Source of the DNA: Fredericiella sp038205395
GTDB lineage: Bacteria; Chloroflexota; Anaerolineae; Caldilineales; Caldilineaceae
Length of the DNA stretch: 64,000 bases
Direction: 5' to 3'
Assembly (NCBI GenBank): GCA_038205395.1
Contig: JBBRBX010000013.1
Location: 1 to 64,000, forward strand
Part shown: piece by piece, positions 38,651-47,415 of the stretch
Layout of the letters: every line of letters begins with the position of its first letter
Position numbering within the stretch: the first letter of the stretch is position 1
Position numbers and translations under genes: made by a program
Notes under the pieces: model-generated
Told to the model about the DNA's origin: nothing
Database searches by the model: none
The model's input: only the letters and a program-made list of their open reading frames with translations

Positions 38651-39544
38651 ATGAGCCAACCATTACAGGGCGTGTTCGCCCCCGTGCTGACACCCATGCG
38701 CGACGATCTCAGCCCGGATACGGAGAAGTGGATCGCCTTCTGCCAGCAGCTGCTGGCGGACGGCTGCACCGGTCTCGCCCCCTTCGGCACGACGAGTGAA
38801 GCCAACTCGCTGGGCATCGACGAGCGCATGGAGATGCTGGCGGCGCTTGTCGCTGCCGGCGTGCCCGCCCAGCAGTTGATGCCGGGCGTCGGCACATGCG
38901 CCATCCCCGACACCGCCCGGCTGGCCGGGCAGGCGGCCCGGCTCGGCTGCGGCGGCGTCCTCATGCTGCCCCCCTTCTACTACAAAGGCGTCAGCGAAGA
39001 AGGCATCTTCCGCAGCGTGGCCGAGGTAATTGAGCGCGTGGGCGATGAGCGGCTGCGCATCTATCTCTATCATATCCCGCCCATCGCCGTCGTCGGCTTC
39101 AGCCTGCCGCTGATCGAGCGGCTGGTCAAAGCCTACCCCGCCACGGTTGTCGGCATCAAAGACAGTTCGGGCGACTGGGACAACCTCAAGGCGATCCTGG
39201 AAAGCTTCCCCGGCTTCGGCACCTTCACCGGCTCGGAGCGCTTTCTGTTGCCGACCCTGCGGCTGGGCGGCGTGGGCACAATCAGCGCCATGGCCAATGT
39301 GATCCCGCAGAAGATCCGCCGCGTCTACGACCACTGGCAGACGGAGGATGCGGAGCAGCTTCAGGAGGCGCTCAACGCGCCGCGCGAGGCGCTGCGCGAA
39401 TATGCGCCCATCCCTGCACTCAAGCAGCTTCTGGCCGACCGCAGCGGCGATGCCGGCTGGCGCAACCTGCGCCCGCCGCTCGTCAACCTCGATGCGCAGC
39501 AGGCGGCGGAAATGCACCGCCGCTACGCAGGCAGCGGCGGCTGA
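38651..39544 (+). CDS. DapA/NanA-family aldolase (dihydrodipicolinate-synthase-like)
   Basis: This 297-residue TIM-barrel class I aldolase has the GTTSE phosphate/carboxylate-binding motif (46-50), catalytic Tyr140 (IYLYHIPP) and Schiff-base Lys170 (VVGIKDSSGD). Members condense or cleave pyruvate adducts, including sugar acids. The main biosynthetic DapA normally sits with lysine genes, so this copy, next to an M24-like protein and facing a sugar operon, more likely acts in catabolism. Substrate unproven. AGGGAAAGG precedes the start. Stop TGA overlaps the next ATG. Confidence 0.9.
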   Translation: MSQPLQGVFAPVLTPMRDDLSPDTEKWIAFCQQLLADGCTGLAPFGTTSEANSLGIDERMEMLAALVAAGVPAQQLMPGVGTCAIPDTARLAGQAARLGCGGVLMLPPFYYKGVSEEGIFRSVAEVIERVGDERLRIYLYHIPPIAVVGFSLPLIERLVKAYPATVVGIKDSSGDWDNLKAILESFPGFGTFTGSERFLLPTLRLGGVGTISAMANVIPQKIRRVYDHWQTEDAEQLQEALNAPREALREYAPIPALKQLLADRSGDAGWRNLRPPLVNLDAQQAAEMHRRYAGSGG

Positions 39545-40635
39545 TGATGGCGCCCGTACGTTCGGCCAGTTGGATTCTCTACGGGGCCAACGGCTACACC
39601 GGCGCGCTGACGGCGCGCATGGCGGTGAAACAGGGACTGCGCCCCATCCTGGCCGGGCGCAGCCGCGCTGCGCTGGCAGCGCTGGCGCAGGAGCTGGGGC
39701 TGGAGTACAGAATCGCGCCGCTGGATGACGCCCAGGCGCTGGATCGACTGCTGGGCGCGGACACCAACCAGGCGCGGCCCACGGTCGTGCTCCACTGCGC
39801 CGGCCCCTTCAGCCGCACGGCGCAGCCAATGGCGGACGCCTGTCTGCGCAACGGCGTCCACTATCTGGACATCACCGGCGAGATTCGGGTCTTCGAAATG
39901 CTGGCGGCGCGCTATGCCGAGGCTAAGGCCGCCGGCGTCATGCTGCTGCCGGGCGCCGGCTTTGACGTCGTGCCCTCCGACTGCCTGGCCGCGCACCTCA
40001 GCACGAGGCTGCCGGAGGCCACCAGCCTCGTGCTGGGGATCCGCGCCCTCGGCAGCCTCTCGCGCGGCACGGCCCTGACCATGATCGAAGGGGTCGAGCG
40101 GGGCGAAGGCGGCATGGTGCGGCGCAACGGTGTGCTGACCCCAGTCGAGCCGGCGGCCAAAACGCGCGAGATTGACTTCGGCAGCGGGCCGCGCCCCACG
40201 GTGCTGATGCCGTGGGGCGATGTCTCCACCGCCTATCACAGCACCGGCATTCCCAACATCGAGGTCTACATGGCCCTGCCGCAGAGCATGATCCACGCAC
40301 TGCAGGTCAGCCGCTATGTGGGCTGGCTGCTCAAGACACCCTGTCTGCTCGGGCTGGTCAAGCAGCGGCTGCAAAGCGGCGCACCCGGCCCCACGGATGA
40401 GGAGCGCGCCAGGGGGCGCAGCCTGCTGTGGGGGATGGTGGAGGACGCAAACGGGGTGCAGGCGCAGAGCCGGCTGCGGACGCCGGAGGGCTACACCCTG
40501 ACGGCGCTGTCGTCGCTGCTGATCGTGCAAAAGGTGCTGGCCGGGCAGCTTCGCACCGGCTTCCAGACCCCCAGTTCCGCCTACGGGCCGGACCTGGTGC
40601 TGGAACTGCCGGGCGTCGAACGCATTGACCTTTGA
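39544..40635 (+). CDS. Saccharopine-dehydrogenase-like (trans-acting enoyl reductase type) protein
   Basis: The 363-residue protein begins with a Rossmann motif (WILYGANGYTGALTARMA) and continues with LHCAGPFSRTAQPMADACLRNGVHYLDITGE, typical of the saccharopine dehydrogenase/trans-acting enoyl reductase superfamily. It should bind NAD(P). The C-terminal half includes a conserved-looking GFDVVPSDCLAAHL. Its ATG overlaps the aldolase stop by one base (TGATG), so the two are translationally coupled. The reaction is not predictable from sequence. Confidence 0.85.
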   Translation: MMAPVRSASWILYGANGYTGALTARMAVKQGLRPILAGRSRAALAALAQELGLEYRIAPLDDAQALDRLLGADTNQARPTVVLHCAGPFSRTAQPMADACLRNGVHYLDITGEIRVFEMLAARYAEAKAAGVMLLPGAGFDVVPSDCLAAHLSTRLPEATSLVLGIRALGSLSRGTALTMIEGVERGEGGMVRRNGVLTPVEPAAKTREIDFGSGPRPTVLMPWGDVSTAYHSTGIPNIEVYMALPQSMIHALQVSRYVGWLLKTPCLLGLVKQRLQSGAPGPTDEERARGRSLLWGMVEDANGVQAQSRLRTPEGYTLTALSSLLIVQKVLAGQLRTGFQTPSSAYGPDLVLELPGVERIDL

Positions 40636-40647
40636 GCCAGGGACTTT

Positions 40648-40681
40648 GAGCAGGGGGCTGCGTGGGCGCAGCCCCCTGCTC
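40648..40681. terminator. Bidirectional terminator-like hairpin
   Basis: GAGCAGGGGGCTGCG (40648-40662) and CGCAGCCCCCTGCTC (40667-40681) form a perfect 15-bp stem with loop TGGG. It lies between convergent genes and overlaps the stop codon of the exporter gene. There is no U-tract on either side, so termination strength is uncertain. Confidence 0.65.
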
Positions 40682-42512
40682 AGATCGGCAGCCCCTTGAA
40701 CTGGCTGACATAGAGCTGGTGATAGAAGCCCTGCGCCGCCAGAAGCTGATCGTGACTCCCCTGCTCGACAATGCGGCCATCGTTGATTACCACCACATTA
40801 TCGGCGTCGCGTATGGTGCTGAGACGGTGGGCGATCACAAAGCTGGTGCGCCCCGCCATCAAACGCAGCAAGGACTGCTGGATGCGCGCCTCGGTGCGGG
40901 TGTCCACGCTGCTGGTCGCTTCGTCCAGAATCAGGATGGCCGGCTCGGCCAGGATGGCGCGTGCGATGGCCAGCAGCTGGCGCTGTCCCTGGCTAAGATT
41001 GCCCGCCCGCTCGGAAAGATGCGTCTGGTAGCCGTGCGGCAGTTGGCGGATAAAATGGTCGGCGTCCGCCAGCTCGGCGGCCCGCATACAGTCATCGTCG
41101 CTCGCCTCCAGCCGCCCATAGCGGATGTTTTCCAGCACCGTGTCGGAAAAGAGAAAGGTGTCCTGCAGGACAATTCCCAGCTTGCGGCGCAGATCATCCT
41201 TGCGCACGGCGCGAATATCGTGGCCGTCCACACAGATGGCCCCGCCGTCGATCTCATAAAAGCGCGTCAGCAGGTTGATGATGGTTGTCTTGCCCGCGCC
41301 GGTGGGGCCAACCAGGGCGATCATGTGGCCGGCGGGCGCGTGCAGCGTCATATCCTTGATAATCGGCGTCTGCGCCACATAGCCGAACTGCACATGCTCG
41401 AAGGCCACGTCGCCGCGAATGGTGGTCAGCGGCAGCGCGTCGGGCGCATCAGCCACTTCGGGGGCCACATCCATGATGGCAAAGACCCGCTCGGCCCCGG
41501 CCAGCGCCGCCTGGATGGCGTTGTACATGTTGGCCAACTGGCGCAGCGGCTGGATATAATTCTGCCCATAGCTGATAAAGGTGGCGATCGTGCCCACGGT
41601 GGCCAGCCCCTGCAGCGCCAGCCAGCCGCCCAGCCCGGCCAGCACGATCACAAAAAAGTTGCCCAGCACATTGGTCAGCGGCATCAGCAGCAGCGCATAC
41701 GAGTTGGCGTACACCCCCGCCGCATACACTTCCTCGTTGGCGGCGCGAAAGCTTTCCACCACGGAGTCGCTGCGGCCAAACGCCTTGATCACCTTCTGCC
41801 CGCTGATCGACTCTTCCATGACGGCGTTGAGGCCGCCCAGGCTCTTTTGCAGCCGGCGAAAGCCTTTGCGCGTGTATTTGGCCACAAACTCGGTGAACCA
41901 GAGCATCAGCGGCACCACCAGCAGGGTGGCCAGCGCCAGCCAGTGGTTGAGCCAGAACATGGCGATGATGATGCCCACCAGCGACAGCACGCTGGCCACC
42001 AACGAGATCACATTCTGCGCCACGGCCTGGTTGATGGCGTCGATGTCGTTGGTCAGCCGGCTCATCAATTCACCGGCGGGGTTGTTGTCAAAAAAGCGCA
42101 GCGGCAGCTTCTGCAGGTGATTGAACAGATCCTGGCGCAGCTGCTGCAGCGAACGCTGCGACACAATCGCCATCACCCAGTTAGCCGCCGCCTGGAACAG
42201 ATTGTTGAAGACATAGATGACCAGCATCAGCAGCGCCACGCGCGCCAGCCCGGCCGCGTCTTTGCCGCCGATAAAGCGGTCGATGGCCACACCCATCAGG
42301 TAGGGGCCGAGCAGCCCCAGCAGCGTATAGATGACGACCAGCCCCAGCACCAGGGCGAGGGCGACCCAATAGGGCTTGAGATAGAGCAGCAGCCGTGTGA
42401 TGGCCTGGCGCGGGTCATGCGCTTTTTCGATTGTGCGCACGCCCATCGGCCCACGCTGCGGCAGGCGAACTTTGGTTTCGGGAGCGGACGATTTGGGTGA
42501 CTGGACGGCCAT
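40680..42512 (-). CDS. ABC exporter half-transporter, catalytically normal subunit
   Basis: The 610-residue protein has a six-helix exporter domain (about 50-340) then an NBD with Walker A GPTGAGKTT, signature LSQGQRQL and Walker B ILILDEATSSVD with catalytic Glu. Its gene starts 2 bases after the stop of the partner 42515-44389. The pair forms a heterodimeric exporter like TM287/288, BmrCD or LmrCD, which expel drugs, lipids or peptides. Substrate unknown. Confidence 0.92.
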   Translation of the reverse strand: MAVQSPKSSAPETKVRLPQRGPMGVRTIEKAHDPRQAITRLLLYLKPYWVALALVLGLVVIYTLLGLLGPYLMGVAIDRFIGGKDAAGLARVALLMLVIYVFNNLFQAAANWVMAIVSQRSLQQLRQDLFNHLQKLPLRFFDNNPAGELMSRLTNDIDAINQAVAQNVISLVASVLSLVGIIIAMFWLNHWLALATLLVVPLMLWFTEFVAKYTRKGFRRLQKSLGGLNAVMEESISGQKVIKAFGRSDSVVESFRAANEEVYAAGVYANSYALLLMPLTNVLGNFFVIVLAGLGGWLALQGLATVGTIATFISYGQNYIQPLRQLANMYNAIQAALAGAERVFAIMDVAPEVADAPDALPLTTIRGDVAFEHVQFGYVAQTPIIKDMTLHAPAGHMIALVGPTGAGKTTIINLLTRFYEIDGGAICVDGHDIRAVRKDDLRRKLGIVLQDTFLFSDTVLENIRYGRLEASDDDCMRAAELADADHFIRQLPHGYQTHLSERAGNLSQGQRQLLAIARAILAEPAILILDEATSSVDTRTEARIQQSLLRLMAGRTSFVIAHRLSTIRDADNVVVINDGRIVEQGSHDQLLAAQGFYHQLYVSQFKGLPI

Positions 42513-42514
42513 GA

Positions 42515-44389
42515 TCAGTTGCCTCCCATAACCGCTGCCGGCACCGTTGCTGCCGCCGGCGCCTTGCCGGGTGACGCTGCGCCGTCTGCCGGCAGCCCAT
42601 TCCGGACGGGGCCGCCGCCCAACTGCGAATCATAAATCTCGCGATAGATGGCGCTGCTGCGCATCAACTCGCTGTGCGACCCCTCCGCCGCCAGCCGCCC
42701 GCGCTCGATCACCAGAATCTTGTCCGCCTTGAGCACTGTGCTGATGCGCTGCGCCACCACAAAGGTGGTGCGCCCCGCCATCCACACATCCAGCGCCGCC
42801 TGAATTTTGGTCTCGGTCTCCACATCCACAGCGCTGGTGCTGTCGTCCAGGATCAGAATCTGCGGGCGCATCAGCAGCGCGCGGGCAATGGCCAGCCGCT
42901 GCTTCTGGCCGCCGGAGAGGTTGACCCCGCGCTCTTCGACATGGGTGTCGTAGCCCTGCGGCAGCCGCAGGATAAAGTCGTGCGCCTGCGCCGCCTGCGC
43001 CGCCGCCACCACCTCGGCCTCGCTTGCCTGCGGTTGGCCATAGCGGATGTTGTCGCGTACGTCGCCGGAGAAGAGCAGCGCCTCCTGCGGCACGATGGCG
43101 ATCCGGCGGCGCAGCGCCTCCTGATCCAGTTGGCGCACATCGATGCCGTCGATCAAGAGCCGCCCGCCGGTCACATCGTAGAAGCGCGGGATGAGGTTGA
43201 CGAGCGAGCTTTTGCCGGAGCCGGTGGCGCCCAGAATCGCCACGCGCGTGCCCGGTTCGACCACCACATTGATGTCGTCCAGCACCGTTTCGCCCGCATT
43301 CTCATCTTCCTCCGCTTCCTCTGCGCCGCCGCCATACCCGTTATCGGCGGGCGCATAGGCAAAGGTGACATGCTCAAAGACGACGCGGCCCGCCAGGGGC
43401 GTAGGCAGCGGCTGCGGGTCGGCAACATTGCGCACATCCGGCGCCGTCGCCAGCACGCCGTCGATGCGCTGCGCCGAGGCGATGCCTGCAGCCCACACAT
43501 TGGAAAGCACCGTCATCATCAGCAGCGGTCCCATCGTGGTGAGCAGGTAATTGGTGAAGGCCACGATCTGGCCGTCGGTCAGATTGCCTTGAATCGCCTG
43601 CAGCCCACCCGCCCAGATTACGATCACCATGCCGATGTTGACGAAAATGGTCAGTGCCGGCCCCATGATCGACATGTATTGGGTCACGCGGATGGTGCGG
43701 TCGGAAAAGTCCTGGTTGACCGCACCGAAGCGCCGCTCCTCGTGCTCGCTGCGCACAAACGCCTTGACCAGCCGCGCCCCGGCGATGTTCTCCTGCAGCA
43801 CCGTGTTAAGCGCGTCGAGCTTCTGCTGCACCACCCGGTAGCGCGGCTCCATCTGCAGGCTGAACACCACAATCACGACGGCGGTCAGCAGCAGCAGCGG
43901 CAGAATCGTCAGCGCCAGCTGCGTGTCGGTGGCAAACATCAGGATCAGGCTGCCCAGCATCAGCAGCGGCGCGCGCGTGCCGATGCGCAGCGAAATCTGC
44001 ACCAGCCGCTGCACGGCGCTGGAATCGCTGCTCAGCCGCACCAGCAGCTTGCCGGTGGTGAAGTGGTCGAGGTTGCCATAGGAGAAGGATTGAATCTTAA
44101 GAAAGATCGCCTCGCGCACATCGCGCGCCACGCCTTCGCCCACCTGCACCGAGAGCACATTATTGCCGATGGCAAAGAACGTGCTGATGGCCGAGATGGC
44201 CAGCATGATGAGCGAAGTCTGCAGCACCACCCCGCCGTCGTTCTGGGCGATCCCCTGGTCGATAATGCGCTGGATCAGGCGCGGGATGGAGAGATCCATA
44301 AAGACCAGTGAGGTCAGCAGAAAGAGCGCCAGCAGCGCCTTGCGCCGATAGGGGGTGATAAATGGGAACAAAGAACGCAACGCCTGCAT
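42515..44389 (-). CDS. ABC exporter half-transporter, degenerate-site subunit
   Basis: This 624-residue subunit has six membrane helices then an NBD with Walker A GATGSGKSS and signature LSGGQKQR, but Walker B is ILILDDSTSAVD. The catalytic Glu is replaced by Asp, the classic mark of the degenerate site in heterodimeric exporters. A Glu/Asp-rich insertion (GGGAEEAEEDENAGE) precedes the NBD. ATG 44389 is preferred over an upstream TTG because the transmembrane region begins there. The partner gene follows directly. Confidence 0.92.
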   Translation of the reverse strand: MQALRSLFPFITPYRRKALLALFLLTSLVFMDLSIPRLIQRIIDQGIAQNDGGVVLQTSLIMLAISAISTFFAIGNNVLSVQVGEGVARDVREAIFLKIQSFSYGNLDHFTTGKLLVRLSSDSSAVQRLVQISLRIGTRAPLLMLGSLILMFATDTQLALTILPLLLLTAVVIVVFSLQMEPRYRVVQQKLDALNTVLQENIAGARLVKAFVRSEHEERRFGAVNQDFSDRTIRVTQYMSIMGPALTIFVNIGMVIVIWAGGLQAIQGNLTDGQIVAFTNYLLTTMGPLLMMTVLSNVWAAGIASAQRIDGVLATAPDVRNVADPQPLPTPLAGRVVFEHVTFAYAPADNGYGGGAEEAEEDENAGETVLDDINVVVEPGTRVAILGATGSGKSSLVNLIPRFYDVTGGRLLIDGIDVRQLDQEALRRRIAIVPQEALLFSGDVRDNIRYGQPQASEAEVVAAAQAAQAHDFILRLPQGYDTHVEERGVNLSGGQKQRLAIARALLMRPQILILDDSTSAVDVETETKIQAALDVWMAGRTTFVVAQRISTVLKADKILVIERGRLAAEGSHSELMRSSAIYREIYDSQLGGGPVRNGLPADGAASPGKAPAAATVPAAVMGGN

Positions 44390-44665
44390 ACGCCTACTTT
44401 CCGCCAAACCTGGCGCCAATCCAGCGCCAACCTGCCGCCACAATAGTTAGAAGGGTGAATTATTGCGCAAGCGAAACAATTACGCAAGCAGGCCTGTTTT
44501 TCAGTGAGCAATCGTGCAGAGCCGCACGAAGGCGTGCTCCCTACACATTGAGGGGGCGCCCGCGGGGCATTTTGCCGATCTTCATCACGAGCTTTTCATA
44601 AAGACAAAAATCATCCATAATCCACCAAGACGTGTTTTTGCACTTTCACAGGACATGGTGACGGT

Positions 44666-44914
44666 ATGCCAATCAATACGTACCGCATAAAAATCCGCAA
44701 ACGCGGTCAAATAACCATCCCGCAGCCGGTGCGCAAACAGGGATCAATCCAAACAGGGGATATCATTACATTGGTGCAGTTTGATGATTTTGTTTGCCTG
44801 GTCCCCAACGAACCGAAAATCCCTGCGCTTGCCAAACAGTTCAGCCAAATCATGGATGAAGAAGGTGTAACCATGGCGGATTTGCTTCAGGGGGTGGCGG
44901 ACGAGCGAAGTTAG
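44666..44914 (+). CDS. AbrB/MazE-type DNA-binding protein (orphan antitoxin-like)
   Basis: The 82 residues begin with a SpoVT-AbrB swapped-hairpin domain (YRIKIRKRGQITIPQPVRKQGSIQTGD...) and end in a short helical tail, as in antitoxins of PIN or MazF toxins. The gene following within 45 bases is an ABC exporter, and no toxin-like reading frame is adjacent. It may be an orphan antitoxin or an autonomous regulator, perhaps of the exporter downstream. The ribosome site is weak. Confidence 0.82.
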   Translation: MPINTYRIKIRKRGQITIPQPVRKQGSIQTGDIITLVQFDDFVCLVPNEPKIPALAKQFSQIMDEEGVTMADLLQGVADERS

Positions 44915-44958
44915 TTTAGTTTACATACGCGCCGTCGGGCGCATGGTATGCTGGTGGT

Positions 44959-46836
44959 ATGGTAAATCTGCGACAACTCTTCCGCTACGTGCGCCCCTAC
45001 TGGCGGCAGATGGTGGTGGCGACGGTGGCGCTGCTGATCAGCAGTTCCATCGTGCTGGCGCTGCCCTGGGCCATCAGCCAACTGGTGGATTCGGTCTTCA
45101 CCAACGGCGACGCGCAGCTGCTCAACCAAATTGCGCTGGGGCTGCTGCTGCTCTTTGTCGTGCAGGGCATCTTCTACTTTGTGGAAGCCTATTTCCTCTC
45201 CAAAGTGGGCCAGCGCGTGGTGGCAGATCTGCGGCTCGATCTGCACCGGCGGCTGCTCAGCTTGCCGGCCTTCTTCTTCGACAACCGCCGCGTGGGCGAA
45301 CTGGTCTCGCGCGTGACCAACGACGTCACCCTGGTGCAGACGGTGCTGACCGATGCGCCTGTCGCCTTTTTGCGCCAGATCGTGACCTTTGTGGGCGCGC
45401 TGGCCTTGATGATCGCCATGAACTGGCAGTTGACGCTCTTTGTGGCGGTGCTGATCCCGCCGCTCACGCTCTTTGCCATCTTCTTTGGCCGGCGCATCGA
45501 ACGGCTCTCCACCCAAGTGCAGGATCGGCTGGCCGATTCCACCACGGTGCTGGAAGAGTCGCTGTCGGGCATCCGCGTGATCAAGTCGTTCGGACGCGAG
45601 CCGTTTGAGCAGGCGCGCTTCGGCGAGCGGGTGGAGCAGACCTTTGCCACGGCCATGCAGCGCGTGCGGCTGCGCGCGATCTTTATCCCGCTCATCACCT
45701 TTTTCTCCTTTGGCGCCGTGACGGCCGTGCTCTGGTTCGGCGGCCAACAGGTGCTGGCGGGGACCATCAGCGCCGGGCAGCTCGTAGCCTTTCTCTTTTA
45801 TATGTTTATGGTGGCGGGGCCGCTGGGCGAGTTGGCCGGCCTCTACTCCCAGGTGCGCGAGGCGCTGGGCGCATCCCGCCGCATCTTTGAAATTCTGGCC
45901 ACGCCCGGCGAAGAGCAAGCCAATCAAGCCCAGACCGCCAGGCCCTCGCTGCCGGCGGTCAGCGGGCTGGTGCGTTTTGACGGCGTTACCTTTGAATATG
46001 CGGAAACGGACGGCTACGCCACGCCCGCCGAGCACAGCGAAGCCGCAGGCAGGTGGTCCAGACGGCGCAACGGTGGAGCGCCTTCCCGCAACGGCGACGC
46101 TCCCGTCGAGCTGCCCGCGCCTACCCGCCCGGCGGTGCTGCACGGCATCGACCTGGTTGCGCAGCCGGGGGAGGTGATCGCCATCGTCGGCCCCAGCGGC
46201 GTCGGCAAGACAACGCTCGTCAATCTGCTGCCGCGCTTTTATACGCCCAGCGGCGGTGCCATCACCATTGACGGCATCGACACCCAGACGGTGAATCTAG
46301 CCAGCTTGCGTGCCCAGATCGGGCTGGTGCCGCAGGAGACCTTTCTCTTTGGCGGCACGGTGCGCGAGAATATTGCCTATGGGCGGCTGGAGGCGAGCCA
46401 GGCGGAGATCGAAGCGGCGGCGCGCGCGGCCTATGCCCACGACTTTATCGCCGCGCTGCCCCAGGGCTACGCCACCGTCGTGGGCGAACGCGGCGTCAAG
46501 CTGTCGGCCGGCCAGCGCCAGCGCGTGGCCATCGCGCGTGCGCTGCTCAAGGACCCGCGCATCCTGATTCTGGATGAGGCTACCTCCGCCCTTGACACCG
46601 AGTCGGAGCGATGGGTGCAGGCGGCGCTGGAGCGGCTTATGCAGGGCCGCACCTCGTTTGTCATTGCCCACCGCCTCTCCACCGTCCAGCGCGCCGACCG
46701 CATCATCGTGCTGCAGGAGGGCAGAATCGTCGAGAGCGGGCGGCACGCCGATCTGCTGGCGCAGGACGGCCTCTACGCGCACCTGTGGTCGCTGCAGTTC
46801 GCCGACAGCGTTGAGCCGCTGCTGCAGGCTGCCTAG
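44959..46836 (+). CDS. ABC exporter, MsbA/BmrA-like homodimeric type
   Basis: The 625-residue protein has six membrane helices followed by a canonical NBD: Walker A GPSGVGKTT, signature LSAGQRQR, Walker B ILILDEATSALD. A hydrophilic insertion of about 45 residues (EHSEAAGRWSRRRNGG...) lies where the NBD begins. With an intact Walker B it should function as a homodimer exporting lipids or drugs. Start ATG 44959 matches the family N-terminus (MVNLRQLFRYVRPYW). Divergent in ancestry from the heterodimer at 40680-44389. Confidence 0.91.
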   Translation: MVNLRQLFRYVRPYWRQMVVATVALLISSSIVLALPWAISQLVDSVFTNGDAQLLNQIALGLLLLFVVQGIFYFVEAYFLSKVGQRVVADLRLDLHRRLLSLPAFFFDNRRVGELVSRVTNDVTLVQTVLTDAPVAFLRQIVTFVGALALMIAMNWQLTLFVAVLIPPLTLFAIFFGRRIERLSTQVQDRLADSTTVLEESLSGIRVIKSFGREPFEQARFGERVEQTFATAMQRVRLRAIFIPLITFFSFGAVTAVLWFGGQQVLAGTISAGQLVAFLFYMFMVAGPLGELAGLYSQVREALGASRRIFEILATPGEEQANQAQTARPSLPAVSGLVRFDGVTFEYAETDGYATPAEHSEAAGRWSRRRNGGAPSRNGDAPVELPAPTRPAVLHGIDLVAQPGEVIAIVGPSGVGKTTLVNLLPRFYTPSGGAITIDGIDTQTVNLASLRAQIGLVPQETFLFGGTVRENIAYGRLEASQAEIEAAARAAYAHDFIAALPQGYATVVGERGVKLSAGQRQRVAIARALLKDPRILILDEATSALDTESERWVQAALERLMQGRTSFVIAHRLSTVQRADRIIVLQEGRIVESGRHADLLAQDGLYAHLWSLQFADSVEPLLQAA

Positions 46837-46944
46837 CGCCGGGCGTTTGTGATGACATCTTTGCGCATTTTTTCACAGGCGCAAGTTGCAGTACCATAAC
46901 ACAGGATGCAGAGAAGCTATCACTGCTCTTGCAAAGGAGAAGAA

Positions 46945-47415
46945 ATGCGTTTTCGATTGGTTTTCATTCTTGTGCTGATGCTGGCCGTGGCCGGCTGCGC
47001 CGGCATGAGCGCGCCAACTGGCTCACAGACCGGAATGCAGGGAATGCAGGCCGGCGCCGTCACCCCACCGGCCAATCTGGATCTGTCCACCACCCAGGCT
47101 TCTGAGCAGGGGCTGTTTACGGTCAGCTACACGAGCGACCTTGACCCGCTGACCATCAACAAGCTGAACATCTGGACGCTGCATGTCGAGGACGCCGGCG
47201 GCGCGCCGCTGGACGGCGCCACCGTCAGCATCGACGGCGGAATGCCGGAACACAACCACGGTATGCCGACGCAGCCGATTGTGAGCGCGCTGGGCGGCGG
47301 GGACTACAAAGTGGAAGGCATGAAATTTCAGATGCCGGGCTGGTGGACGGTGACGGTTGTCGTCGATGACGGTGGCCGGCAGGATAAGGCTGTGTTCAAC
47401 CTGATGCTGCCGTAA
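46945..47415 (+). CDS. FixH/YtkA-like lipoprotein
   Basis: The 156-residue protein has a signal peptide with lipobox (VAGCAGM) and a single beta-sandwich resembling FixH/YtkA domains: FTVSYTSDLDPLTINKLNIW, a His/Met-rich loop GGMPEHNHGMPTQP, and the closing MPGWWTVTVVV. The Met/His loop suggests copper contact, which is inferred. ATG 46945 follows AAAGGAG. The stop TAA overlaps the ATG of the di-heme peroxidase gene, so the two are coupled and probably act together outside the membrane. Confidence 0.82.
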   Translation: MRFRLVFILVLMLAVAGCAGMSAPTGSQTGMQGMQAGAVTPPANLDLSTTQASEQGLFTVSYTSDLDPLTINKLNIWTLHVEDAGGAPLDGATVSIDGGMPEHNHGMPTQPIVSALGGGDYKVEGMKFQMPGWWTVTVVVDDGGRQDKAVFNLMLP

